A stretch of 64,000 bases of DNA from CAUPWF01 sp964367685 (GTDB taxonomy: Bacteria > Bacillota > Clostridia > Lachnospirales > Lachnospiraceae). The notes under the pieces were generated by a model. That model ran no database searches and had not been told where the DNA came from. It was given only the letters and a program-made list of their open reading frames with translations. Made by a program: the position numbers and the translations under genes. Numbering within the stretch: position 1 is the stretch's first letter; each line of letters begins with the position of its first letter. Positions 8,453 to 17,366 of this stretch are shown here, piece after piece. The stretch spans positions 24,227 to 88,226 of the forward strand of contig CAYIYM010000006.1 in assembly GCA_964367685.1 (NCBI GenBank), written 5' to 3'.

Positions 8453-9661
8453 TTACTCATTAATACCTTTTTGCATATCTATTAATATTTCACTTAGAAT
8501 TGTTTCAGCCACTTCATCCTTGCTCATTTTTGGAAGGCTTTTTTCGCTTTTTTTAGTAATAATCGTTACAATATTTGTGTTTCCTGCAAATCCTGCCCCC
8601 TCTTCCTTTAGATTATTTGCTATAATCATATCTAAATTTTTCTTCAATAATTTGATTTTGGAATTTTCTATCATATGCTCCGTTTCCATTGAGAATCCAC
8701 ATAAGTACTGATTTTCTTTTTTCTTTTCCCCAATGGAAGCAATAATATCCTTTGTCCTATTTAATTCAATGGACAATTCGCCCTCTTTTTTCTTCATTTT
8801 CTCGCCGCTAACTACCCTTGGTGTATAATCAGAAACAGCTGCTGCTTTGATCACAATGTCATGTATATCACTATACTTTGTTACAGCCTCATACATATCT
8901 TCTGCACTAATCACCTCATAAGCTGTAACTCCGATTGGTTTTGGAATCTGCGTTTGTCCTGTAATCAGAGTAACTTCTGCTCCGCGCATTCTTGCATTCC
9001 TAGCAATTGCATAGCCCATTTTCCCAGTAGAATGATTGGATATAAACCGAACAGGATCAATTGCCTCTCTCGTCGCTCCCGCTGTTACTAATACATTCAT
9101 GCCAATCATGTCTTTTTCAAATGCCACTTCATTTAAAACATGCTCTAAGAGAATTTCTGGCTCTACTAATTTGCCCTCTCCCACATCTCCACAAGCTAGA
9201 TAGCCACTTGCAGGCGAGATGATTTTCATCCCGTAGGATTTGAGTTTCTCTATATTGTCTTTCACAATTGGATTTTGGTACATCCCTGTATTCATAGCCG
9301 GAGCAATAATTTTAGGACAAGTCGCTGCAAGCATTGTTGTTGTCAACATATCATCTGCAAGCCCATGTGCTATTTTTCCAATAATATTTGCGGTCGCTGG
9401 AACAATAACTATTAAATCTGCTTGTTGAGCAATTCCAACATGATCTACTTTAAATGAGTGATTTCTATCAAATGTATCTGTCAAACACTTGGTATGCGTT
9501 AACGCTTCAAAAGTATTTGGCGTTATAAAATTCTGTGCATTCTTAGTCATAATTACATGTACCGTTGCATGTTGTTTTACTAGCATACTTGCTAATATAG
9601 CTGCTTTATATGCTGCAATTCCACCTGTAATTCCAAGTACAATTGTTTTCCCTTTTAACAT
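8453..9661 (-). CDS. coaBC: Bifunctional phosphopantothenoylcysteine decarboxylase/synthase
   Basis: A 402-residue two-domain enzyme. The N-terminal flavin-dependent CoaC domain (1-185) has GITGGIAAYKA at 10-20, the conserved HVG (residues 75-77) and PAMNTGMYQNP. The C-terminal CoaB domain (about 190-402) has VTAGATREAIDPVRFISNHSTGKMG and uses CTP to join cysteine to 4-phosphopantothenate; CoaC then decarboxylates it to 4'-phosphopantetheine in CoA synthesis. Length and domain order are normal. AAGGAG precedes the ATG. The ABC cassette begins 36 bases downstream with no terminator seen, so read-through is possible. An ECF S-component is divergently transcribed. Confidence 0.96.
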   Translation of the reverse strand: MLKGKTIVLGITGGIAAYKAAILASMLVKQHATVHVIMTKNAQNFITPNTFEALTHTKCLTDTFDRNHSFKVDHVGIAQQADLIVIVPATANIIGKIAHGLADDMLTTTMLAATCPKIIAPAMNTGMYQNPIVKDNIEKLKSYGMKIISPASGYLACGDVGEGKLVEPEILLEHVLNEVAFEKDMIGMNVLVTAGATREAIDPVRFISNHSTGKMGYAIARNARMRGAEVTLITGQTQIPKPIGVTAYEVISAEDMYEAVTKYSDIHDIVIKAAAVSDYTPRVVSGEKMKKKEGELSIELNRTKDIIASIGEKKKENQYLCGFSMETEHMIENSKIKLLKKNLDMIIANNLKEEGAGFAGNTNIVTIITKKSEKSLPKMSKDEVAETILSEILIDMQKGINE

Positions 9662-9745
9662 ATGTTTGCTCCTTATTTATTCAAATGGTTTTTATGTTTC
9701 AATAATATATACATTATATGCAATTATGTGAAAATAGTCAAATTA

Positions 9746-9774
9746 TTGACCCACTTACTGCTATGTGTTATTCT
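9746..9774 (+). promoter_or_regulatory. Predicted sigma-A promoter of the ECF S-component gene
   Basis: TTGACC (9746-9751), 17-base spacer, TATTCT (9769-9774). The expected start near 9781 leaves a leader of about 55 bases. Confidence 0.55.
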
Positions 9775-9836
9775 ATTTTTGCAACTAAATAAAATATGTA
9801 TTGTATCTCGAAGGAGAATGATAACAGGAGAATTTT

Positions 9837-10502
9837 ATGAAAACAGAATCAAAACAAAAGCAACTCGAAAATCGTAGTTCAAAAACCTTAAGCATTGTGC
9901 AAGTCGGTCTTTTTAGTGCTATTATTGTTATAATGGCCTTTACACCATTTCTTGGATATATTCCATTGGGATTTACTAGGGCAACCATTATCCACATCCC
10001 CGTCATTATTGGTTCCTTAATGTTAGGACCTAGAAAAGGAGCATTACTTGGATTTGTATTTGGAATGACAAGCTTAATCAACAATACAATTAATCCTACT
10101 GCCACCTCATTTGTATTCTCACCTTTCTATTCATTAGGTGAATTCAGTGGTGGATTCTCTAGTTTAATTATTTGTTTATTGCCACGAACATTAGTCGGCA
10201 TTACTCCCTACTACACATATAAGCTAATAAGTAAATATTGCAACAAGGTGAAAAACAAACTTGTTTTAGCATTAAGCATGGCTGGAATCGTTGGTTCGCT
10301 TACTAATACCCTTCTAGTAATGAATTTAATTTATATACTTTTTAGAGAGGATTATGCCACAATCAATAAGGTGGATACTAATGCACTCTACACTTTTATT
10401 ATTGGAATCATTGGAATTAATGGCATTCCTGAAGCAATTGTTGCCTCTATAATAATTGTTCTAATTGGTCGTACTTTAAAGCGTAAATTACCAACTTTTT
10501 AG
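9837..10502 (+). CDS. ECF transporter S-component, possibly for pantothenate
   Basis: A 221-residue membrane protein with about six hydrophobic segments. After a basic N-terminus it shows the ECF S-component pattern: a short cytoplasmic stretch, TM1 beginning VGLFSAIIVIMAF, and the loop FTPFLGYIPLGFTRATIIHIPVIIGSLMLGPRKGALLG typical of substrate-binding subunits. AGGAG is well placed before the ATG. It is divergent from coaBC; pantothenate, the CoaA/CoaBC pathway precursor, is a reasonable guess from context, but the sequence alone does not fix the vitamin. The shared EcfA/EcfT module is not in the window, so this would be a group II system that borrows it. Confidence 0.8.
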   Translation: MKTESKQKQLENRSSKTLSIVQVGLFSAIIVIMAFTPFLGYIPLGFTRATIIHIPVIIGSLMLGPRKGALLGFVFGMTSLINNTINPTATSFVFSPFYSLGEFSGGFSSLIICLLPRTLVGITPYYTYKLISKYCNKVKNKLVLALSMAGIVGSLTNTLLVMNLIYILFREDYATINKVDTNALYTFIIGIIGINGIPEAIVASIIIVLIGRTLKRKLPTF

Positions 10503-10589
10503 AAGAGATATATATCCTTTCCGCACTCAGTATTTTTATAAAAACAATAACGTATTACTTGTTATTTAATAATATAAATTGTATAATGA

Positions 10590-10622
10590 AAGTTGCTTTG
10601 ATAATCAAAGCAACTTTTTTTA
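10590..10622 (+). terminator. Intrinsic terminator
   Basis: Perfect stem AAGTTGCTTTGAT/ATCAAAGCAACTT (10590-10602 with 10604-10616) followed by a T-tract. It ends the ECF transcript ahead of the activase gene. Confidence 0.9.
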
Positions 10623-10649
10623 TTATAGGAATTTACAGTGAGGCATTTT

Positions 10650-13600
10650 ATGACAATAAACAAAACATATACTCTTGGTATTGATATTGGTTCAACCACT
10701 GTCAAGATTGCCATTTTAAATAACGAAAAAGACATACTCTTTTCTGACTATGAACGACATTTTGCCGATATTCAAGGAACATTAAGTGACCTACTTGGTC
10801 GTGGGATTCACAAATTAGGGTCTATTAATGTTTCCCCTGTCATCACTGGCTCTGGTGGACTTTCTCTTGCAAAACACTTACAAGTCCCATTTGTACAGGA
10901 AGTAATCGCTGTTTCAACTGCACTAAAGGATACAGCACCTGAAACAGATGTCGCCATAGAGCTTGGTGGTGAAGATGCGAAGATCATTTATTTTCAAAAT
11001 GGAAATGCAGAGCAACGAATGAATGGAGTCTGTGCCGGTGGTACAGGTTCATTTATTGACCAAATGGCATCTTTACTACAAACTGACGCATCAGGATTAA
11101 ATGAATATGCTAAAAATTATCAAGATTTGTATTCTATTGCTGCACGTTGTGGCGTATTTGCCAAATCAGATATTCAACCCCTAATTAATGAAGGAGCCAC
11201 CAAAGAAGATTTGGCTGCTTCTATTTTTCAAGCCGTAGTAAATCAGACAATCAGTGGACTAGCTTGTGGTAAACCTATTCGTGGACACGTTGCGTTTTTA
11301 GGTGGTCCCCTTCATTTCTTATCTGAGCTAAAGAAAGCATTTATTCGTACTTTAAATTTAGATAAAGATCACGTAATTGCTCCTGCTCATCCACACTTAT
11401 TTGCAGCAATAGGATCCGCGCTTAGTTCTGAAAACACTCTACATGTTCCACTTGTAGCGATGCAACAACAATTGGAAGATCGTATTCAAATGGATTTTGA
11501 AGTCGAAAGACTCGATCCCCTTTTTAATACAGAAGATGAGTTCCATGATTTTAACGAGAGACATAAAAAACATCAGGTAGCCTCTGGTGATTTACGAAAC
11601 TATACCGGAAATACATACTTGGGAATAGATGCTGGATCTACTACGACAAAGGCCGCCTTAGTTGGAGAAGATGGCACACTTCTATACTCCTTCTATCGTA
11701 GCAACGAAGGAGATCCTCTTGGAACCACCATTTCGGCAATAAAAGAAATATATTCACAACTTCCTAATACTGCTTCCATTGCCTATTCATGCTCCACTGG
11801 ATATGGCGAGGCTTTAATTAAGGCAGCTCTTCAATTAGATGAGGGTGAGGTAGAAACAATTGCTCACTATAATGCCGCCGCTTATTTTGAACCTGATGTG
11901 GATTGTATTCTCGATATTGGTGGTCAAGATATGAAGTGTATAAAAATCAAAAACAAAACTGTAGATAATGTACAACTAAATGAAGCTTGTTCTTCTGGTT
12001 GTGGATCATTTATTGAAACATTCGCAAAATCCCTTAACTTTTCAGTACAAGATTTTGCAAATGAAGCTCTTTATGCACAAAATCCAATTGATTTAGGTAC
12101 TCGATGTACCGTTTTTATGAATTCAAAAGTTAAACAAGCACAAAAAGAGGGTGCAAGCGTTGCTGATATTTCATCCGGTCTTGCTTATTCCGTTATCAAA
12201 AATGCTCTTTATAAAGTAATAAAAGTTTCAAGTGCTGCCGAACTGGGCAAGAAAATTGTAGTCCAAGGGGGAACCTTCTATAACAACGCAGTCCTTCGCA
12301 GCTTCGAATTAATTGCCGACTGTGAAGCCATTCGTCCTGATATTTCTGGAATCATGGGTGCATTTGGGGCCGCTTTAATTGCTCGCCAAAGACATACTTC
12401 TTGTAAGGTTACAACTATGCTTTCATTTGAAGATATTGAAGCAATGGAGTACACCACAACTATGGCTACTTGCAAACGTTGTACAAATAATTGCCGCATG
12501 ACAATCAATACATTTTCTGGAAATCGTCGTTTCATTTCTGGAAATAGATGTGAACGTGGTGTTGGAAAAGAGAAATCTACTTCTCTTCTACCGAATTTAT
12601 TTGAGTATAAGGTGAATCGGTATTTAAACTATACGCCACTAGACCTTGACCAAGCAACCCGTGGCACAGTTGGAATTCCAAGAGTATTGAATATGTTTGA
12701 AAACTATCCATTTTGGTTTACCTTCTTCCATGAGCTCAACTTCCGTGTAGTATTATCACCCCCTTCTTCACGAAGTATTTATGAAATGGGTATTGACTCT
12801 ATACCAAGTGAATCAGAATGTTATCCTGCGAAGCTTGCTCATGGACATGTAGAATGGTTAATCAAACAAGGGCATAACTTAATTTTCTATCCTTGTATTC
12901 CTTATGAGCGTAATGAATTTCAGGATGCTGGAAATCACTATAACTGCCCAATTGTAACCTCATATGCTGAAAATATAAAGAATAATATGGAATCTATTCT
13001 TGAACAAAACATCGACTTTATGCAACCATTCTTATCATTTGCTTCCGAAGAAATACTAGCAAAACGATTAGTTGAAGAATTTGCGCAAAAATTCGATATA
13101 ACTGATTCAGATATTACGGCCGCAACTGCTGCTGCTTGGAAAGAGCTTTCTACGTGTCGCGAAGATCTTCGACGCAAAGGTGAAGAAACTATGGCTTTCC
13201 TTGACCAAACTGGTAATTCTGGAATTGTTCTTGCTGGAAGACCTTATCACATTGAATCTGAAATTCACCATGGAATACCAGAATTAATTAACTCTTATCA
13301 CATGGCTGTACTTACAGAGGATTCTATTTCTCATCTTGCAAAAATAGAACGTCCATTAAATGTTATGGATCAATGGATGTATCACTCAAGATTATATGGT
13401 GCTGCAAGCTACGTTGCACAAAAAGACAATCTAAACCTTATTCAATTAAATTCCTTTGGATGTGGACTTGATGCAGTAACCACTGATGGTGTAGCTGACA
13501 TTCTTACCAATGCCGATAAAATCTATACTTCATTAAAAATCGATGAAGTAAACAACCTTGGGGCTGCCCGTATTCGAATTCGTTCCCTCCTTGCTGCCAT

Positions 13601-14888
13601 TCGTGTAAGAAGTGAACAAAATGAAAAGAGGACTATCTCAAGTCCTGCTATTACAAAGGTTCCATTTACAAAGGAAATGAAGAAAACTCATACTATATTG
13701 GCACCACAGATGTCGCCCATGCATTTTGATCTTTTAGAACCTATTTTCAAGGCTAGCGGCTATAATTTATCAATACTACCAAATGATAATAAATCTGCTG
13801 TAGACACTGGACTAAAATTTGTGAATAATGATGCCTGCTATCCATCTCTAATGGTTGTTGGCCAGATTATGGAAGCTATCCTATCCGAGCGATATGACAC
13901 TGATAAATTAGCGGTAATCATTACCCAAACGGGGGGTGGATGTAGAGCTTCTAGCTATCTATCGTTTATCCGTCGTGCCTTGCAAAAGACAGGATATGGA
14001 CATATTCCAGTTATTTCTTTGAACTTGAATGGACTAGAGGATAATCCTGGATTTAAGTTAACTGCTCCATTCGCTGTGCGTGCTGCTTATGCGCTTGTGC
14101 TTGGAGACATTTTCCTAAAATGTGTCTATCGTATGCGTCCTTATGAAAAGGAGCCAGGAATTACCAATGCAATTCATGCGAAATGGAGAAAAGAAGCCTG
14201 TGAATTTTTAACCGCTGGGTATCCATCCCGTCGAAGATTCAAGAAATTGTGTCGCAATATAATTGCCGACTTTGATTCCATTGAAATCCTTGATATTAAG
14301 AAGCCTAGAGTTGGAATTGTTGGAGAAATCTTAGTTAAGTTTATGCCAGCTGCTAATAATAACTTAGTAGAATTGTTAGAACTAGAAGGCGCAGAGGCAA
14401 TCGTTCCTGACTTACTAGACTTCCTATTCTATTCCTTCTATAACTTGAATTTCAAAGTTGAGAAATTAGGATTTAAGAAATTTGCAGCTACCAAAGCAAA
14501 TTTTGGTATTACCATGTTAAAATGGCTCCGTAAACCTGCTAGCGATGCATTCAGAGCGAGTAAGCACTTCCTACCGCCTACTGAAATTGAAGAGATTGCT
14601 AAAATGGCATCTACTGTAGTATCTCAAGGTAATCAAACAGGTGAAGGTTGGTTCTTAACAGGAGAAATGTTAGAATTGATTCATACAGGAGTAAATAACA
14701 TTGTGTGTGCGCAGCCATTTGCCTGTCTTCCTAACCACATTGTAGGAAAAGGAGTAATCAAAGAGCTAAGAAAGATTCATCCACAATCAAATATTGTTGC
14801 CATTGATTATGATCCTGGAGCAAGTGAAGTAAATCAATTAAATCGAATCAAATTGATGTTATCCACAGCTTATAAAAATATGAATTAG
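10650..14888 (+). CDS. Giant acyl-CoA dehydratase activase family protein (two BadF/BcrA domains + DUF2229)
   Basis: About 1,412 residues. Two tandem ASKHA ATPase domains of the BadF/BadG/BcrA/HgdC type occupy roughly 1-290 (LGIDIGSTTVKIAIL; VCAGGTGSFIDQM) and 315-590 (LGIDAGSTTTKAALV; ACSSGCGSFIETF); the Cys in each xGGxGSFI-type motif is where HgdC-like activators bind a [4Fe-4S] cluster. A cysteine motif CKRCTNNCRM and the DUF2229 region follow, then a C-terminal HgdB-like part (FVNNDACYPSLMVVGQ). HgdC uses ATP to push an electron into 2-hydroxyacyl-CoA dehydratase; no dehydratase subunits are nearby, so the role of this fused form is not established. I prefer ATG 10650 over GTG 10638, since GTGAGG then serves as its ribosome binding site. 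Confidence 0.85.
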   Translation: MTINKTYTLGIDIGSTTVKIAILNNEKDILFSDYERHFADIQGTLSDLLGRGIHKLGSINVSPVITGSGGLSLAKHLQVPFVQEVIAVSTALKDTAPETDVAIELGGEDAKIIYFQNGNAEQRMNGVCAGGTGSFIDQMASLLQTDASGLNEYAKNYQDLYSIAARCGVFAKSDIQPLINEGATKEDLAASIFQAVVNQTISGLACGKPIRGHVAFLGGPLHFLSELKKAFIRTLNLDKDHVIAPAHPHLFAAIGSALSSENTLHVPLVAMQQQLEDRIQMDFEVERLDPLFNTEDEFHDFNERHKKHQVASGDLRNYTGNTYLGIDAGSTTTKAALVGEDGTLLYSFYRSNEGDPLGTTISAIKEIYSQLPNTASIAYSCSTGYGEALIKAALQLDEGEVETIAHYNAAAYFEPDVDCILDIGGQDMKCIKIKNKTVDNVQLNEACSSGCGSFIETFAKSLNFSVQDFANEALYAQNPIDLGTRCTVFMNSKVKQAQKEGASVADISSGLAYSVIKNALYKVIKVSSAAELGKKIVVQGGTFYNNAVLRSFELIADCEAIRPDISGIMGAFGAALIARQRHTSCKVTTMLSFEDIEAMEYTTTMATCKRCTNNCRMTINTFSGNRRFISGNRCERGVGKEKSTSLLPNLFEYKVNRYLNYTPLDLDQATRGTVGIPRVLNMFENYPFWFTFFHELNFRVVLSPPSSRSIYEMGIDSIPSESECYPAKLAHGHVEWLIKQGHNLIFYPCIPYERNEFQDAGNHYNCPIVTSYAENIKNNMESILEQNIDFMQPFLSFASEEILAKRLVEEFAQKFDITDSDITAATAAAWKELSTCREDLRRKGEETMAFLDQTGNSGIVLAGRPYHIESEIHHGIPELINSYHMAVLTEDSISHLAKIERPLNVMDQWMYHSRLYGAASYVAQKDNLNLIQLNSFGCGLDAVTTDGVADILTNADKIYTSLKIDEVNNLGAARIRIRSLLAAIRVRSEQNEKRTISSPAITKVPFTKEMKKTHTILAPQMSPMHFDLLEPIFKASGYNLSILPNDNKSAVDTGLKFVNNDACYPSLMVVGQIMEAILSERYDTDKLAVIITQTGGGCRASSYLSFIRRALQKTGYGHIPVISLNLNGLEDNPGFKLTAPFAVRAAYALVLGDIFLKCVYRMRPYEKEPGITNAIHAKWRKEACEFLTAGYPSRRRFKKLCRNIIADFDSIEILDIKKPRVGIVGEILVKFMPAANNNLVELLELEGAEAIVPDLLDFLFYSFYNLNFKVEKLGFKKFAATKANFGITMLKWLRKPASDAFRASKHFLPPTEIEEIAKMASTVVSQGNQTGEGWFLTGEMLELIHTGVNNIVCAQPFACLPNHIVGKGVIKELRKIHPQSNIVAIDYDPGASEVNQLNRIKLMLSTAYKNMN

Positions 14889-14924
14889 TTATCCACTAAT
14901 TCAGAAATAAACGGAGAAATTATT

Positions 14925-15593
14925 ATGGATTTGAATTTTTTAACTAACACCACTCTATTTTATGGTACTACATTGGCTGAGATAGGCGGTATGCTTAATT
15001 GCTTATCTAGTGTATCAAAGAAATATATAAAGGATGAGTTTATCTATGTAATTGGTTCGACTACCCATGCAATAGGTATTGTTCTAAGTGGAAGTATTTC
15101 TATAGAATATGATGATTTTTGGGGAAATAAAACCATCTTACAAAAATTGGAAAAAGGTGAAATCTTTGCAGATACTTACGCCTGCCTAGAGAGTGTCCCT
15201 CTTCAAATAAATGTACGTTCTCTGGAATCTACAGAGATTTTATTCTTAGATGTATCTAAGATTTTAAGTGTATGTTCTAATACATGTGCCCATCATGCCA
15301 AATTAATTCGAAATCTTCTTACAATTACAGCAGAAAAAAACCTAGCTTTATCCGCTAAAATTATGGTCACGACGCCCAAATCAATACGCGGTCGCATCTC
15401 TGCTTATTTTGTTTCTGAAGGGAATAGACAAGGTGGAAATCACATCACACTACCATTTAACCGTCAACAACTTGCTGATTACTTAAACGTTGACCGAAGT
15501 GCACTGTCTAACGAGTTAAGCAAACTACAAAAAGAAGGCTTCATTACTTTAGAGAAGAACAAAGTCGTTTTGTTAGAATCTATTGAACTTTAA
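14925..15593 (+). CDS. Crp/Fnr-family transcriptional regulator
   Basis: A 222-residue protein with an N-terminal cyclic-nucleotide-binding-like fold (about 15-130; VLSGSISIEYDDFWGNKTILQKLEKGEIFADTYA in short segments) and a C-terminal winged helix (PFNRQQLADYLNVDRSALSNELSKLQKEG, about 170-200). It lacks the clustered N-terminal cysteines of FNR, though CSNTCAHH near 122 could bind metal or heme; this is speculative. It lies 36 bases after the activase and is probably co-transcribed with it up to the terminator at 15612. Confidence 0.87.
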   Translation: MDLNFLTNTTLFYGTTLAEIGGMLNCLSSVSKKYIKDEFIYVIGSTTHAIGIVLSGSISIEYDDFWGNKTILQKLEKGEIFADTYACLESVPLQINVRSLESTEILFLDVSKILSVCSNTCAHHAKLIRNLLTITAEKNLALSAKIMVTTPKSIRGRISAYFVSEGNRQGGNHITLPFNRQQLADYLNVDRSALSNELSKLQKEGFITLEKNKVVLLESIEL

Positions 15594-15611
15594 TATATTA
15601 TATACGTAGTA

Positions 15612-15648
15612 AAATAGCTGTAGAGCATCTGCTCTACAGCTATTTCTT
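15612..15648. terminator. Bidirectional intrinsic terminator
   Basis: Perfect 16-bp stem (15612-15627 with 15630-15645, arms beginning AAATAGCTGTAG) closed by a two-base turn, with T-rich sequence on the right and AAAA on the left. It separates the plus-strand Crp/Fnr gene from the converging ABC operon. Confidence 0.88.
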
Positions 15649-15697
15649 GCTTTCACAATTTCATTTCTTTAACGCTTCTATTTTTGTACTTCTTTTT

Positions 15698-16096
15698 TTA
15701 CGCTTCTGTTTCTGTCCCCTTAGATTGAATCAATCCCCATACAAAAAGCGCTGGCAGTAAGTAGGATGAAAACGACAGTGCTGTAAATCCATACATATAA
15801 ATAGAACTAATTATAGAATAAGTAGTAAATAGTATACTGACGATAACCAAAATCATTACCACCTTATATTTTTTCCCCATTAGTGCTAAGATCGCAGCCG
15901 CCATTTGACTCACTGATATTACAATTGAAATCACAATGTCAAGTGTTGTCAACTTAGGAAAAACCGTGGCACCACCTGCCATTTGTTCTGACATTTCAAT
16001 AAGCGTATTTATACCTAGTGCACTTATAATTCCAAAAACCCCTCCTATAATAAATAAAATAGATATTACTTTTAATAATGTTGTTGGTCTATACAT
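15698..16096 (-). CDS. Four-TM membrane protein of unknown function
   Basis: A 132-residue protein with four predicted TM segments (about 8-30, 50-72, 78-95, 100-124) and short loops, ending KGTETEA. I recognise no family. It is 16 bases after the MacB-type permease and is the last gene of the cassette, so it may be an accessory or immunity-like membrane component of the transporter; this is inference from position only. GGAG precedes its ATG. Confidence 0.7.
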   Translation of the reverse strand: MYRPTTLLKVISILFIIGGVFGIISALGINTLIEMSEQMAGGATVFPKLTTLDIVISIVISVSQMAAAILALMGKKYKVVMILVIVSILFTTYSIISSIYMYGFTALSFSSYLLPALFVWGLIQSKGTETEA

Positions 16097-16112
16097 TCTT
16101 TCTCCTCCTTTT

Positions 16113-17351
16113 TTACATTTGTCTTAACGCATCTATTGGTCTCATTTTTGCTGCTTTTCTTGTTGGATAAATTCCAAATACAATTCCTACTCCACAGGAG
16201 AAGAGTGTTGCTCCAATCACTGCTGTAAGAGATAAGTGAGCCGTCAATCCACCAATATTTGTTACATTTATTATAGCTGTAAATGATGCACCTAGCAAGA
16301 TACCAATGATACCGCCGATTCCTGAAATAATTGCCGATTCACACAAAAATTGAGTTACAATGGATGAAGTCTTCGCTCCTAATGATTTACGTATTCCAAT
16401 TTCACGTGTACGCTCTGTTACAGAAACAAGCATAATATTCATAACACCTATTCCTCCAACTAGTAAGGATATTCCTGCTACAAATGCAATAAATGCTGTA
16501 ACCATGTCCATCATAGCTCCAAATGCTGCTGACATATCCATAGACTGTTCTTCCATAAATAGATTTTCTCCATAGGCACGATATCGATTATTTAGCAATC
16601 GAACTGCTGCATTCGTTACAATGTCTGCTTTTTCTACATCTTTCAAGAGTAAGGTAACCCTGCCAAATTCAGCTTCAATATCTGGAAATGAATTGGTCAC
16701 TGTATATGGTATTTCCACAGTGACTGGAAATTTAAAACCATACATAGATTCCAGTTCTTTCATTTGCTTAATGTCAGCTTCACTCATCTCCTTAACACCA
16801 ATGATTCTCATACTTTCAATAGTGCCATTCACTTCCACATCTAATTCTACATCAATTACATCCTGGGTTCCAAACATATTTATTGCAGAATATTTATCAA
16901 TTACGCAAACATGCTCCCCTCTAGCCACTTCATTTTCAACAAAATATCGACCTGCATACATATCTTTTTGATAAGATATTTTAATCGCATCTGCCGAAGT
17001 AAAGACAACATCTAAATCAAAATCGCCTTTTCTAGTTTCTGTCTTACCGTTGAATTGAGTCGAAACAATCACACCATCTAAATTATCATCTAACTGCTCT
17101 TCTAACAATAAAATATCATCCTGTTTTATCGTCTGCATCGTGCCTTCTGTCGCTGTATTCATGGTAATATTGACTTGATCCGCTGTTTCTATTGTATTTA
17201 GCATATCTTGCTTTACACCATTACCAATGGATACAATCGTAACAACAGAAGTAATTCCAATTATAATACCTAACATGGTCAAAAGGGAACGCCACTTATT
17301 AAGATAGACACTGGCGACTGCCATTTTGACATATTCAAATAACTGTGTCAT
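16113..17351 (-). CDS. MacB-type ABC transporter permease
   Basis: A 412-residue permease with TM1 at about 20-42 (LTMLGIIIGITSVVTIVSIGNG), an extracytoplasmic MacB core domain to about 270 and three C-terminal TM segments. The FtsX signature GGIGVMNIMLVSVTERTREIGIRKSLGAK is near 298-326, nearly the same as in the permease at 3280-4533, so the two cassettes share an origin. GGGAG precedes the ATG. It works with the adaptor and ATPase just upstream; substrate unknown. Confidence 0.92.
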   Translation of the reverse strand: MTQLFEYVKMAVASVYLNKWRSLLTMLGIIIGITSVVTIVSIGNGVKQDMLNTIETADQVNITMNTATEGTMQTIKQDDILLLEEQLDDNLDGVIVSTQFNGKTETRKGDFDLDVVFTSADAIKISYQKDMYAGRYFVENEVARGEHVCVIDKYSAINMFGTQDVIDVELDVEVNGTIESMRIIGVKEMSEADIKQMKELESMYGFKFPVTVEIPYTVTNSFPDIEAEFGRVTLLLKDVEKADIVTNAAVRLLNNRYRAYGENLFMEEQSMDMSAAFGAMMDMVTAFIAFVAGISLLVGGIGVMNIMLVSVTERTREIGIRKSLGAKTSSIVTQFLCESAIISGIGGIIGILLGASFTAIINVTNIGGLTAHLSLTAVIGATLFSCGVGIVFGIYPTRKAAKMRPIDALRQM

Positions 17352-17366
17352 AGCATCTCCCTTCCA

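Noticed and set aside
12278..13177. Minus-strand open frames inside the activase gene
   Set aside because: Antisense shadows of a strongly conserved coding region, with no start signals.
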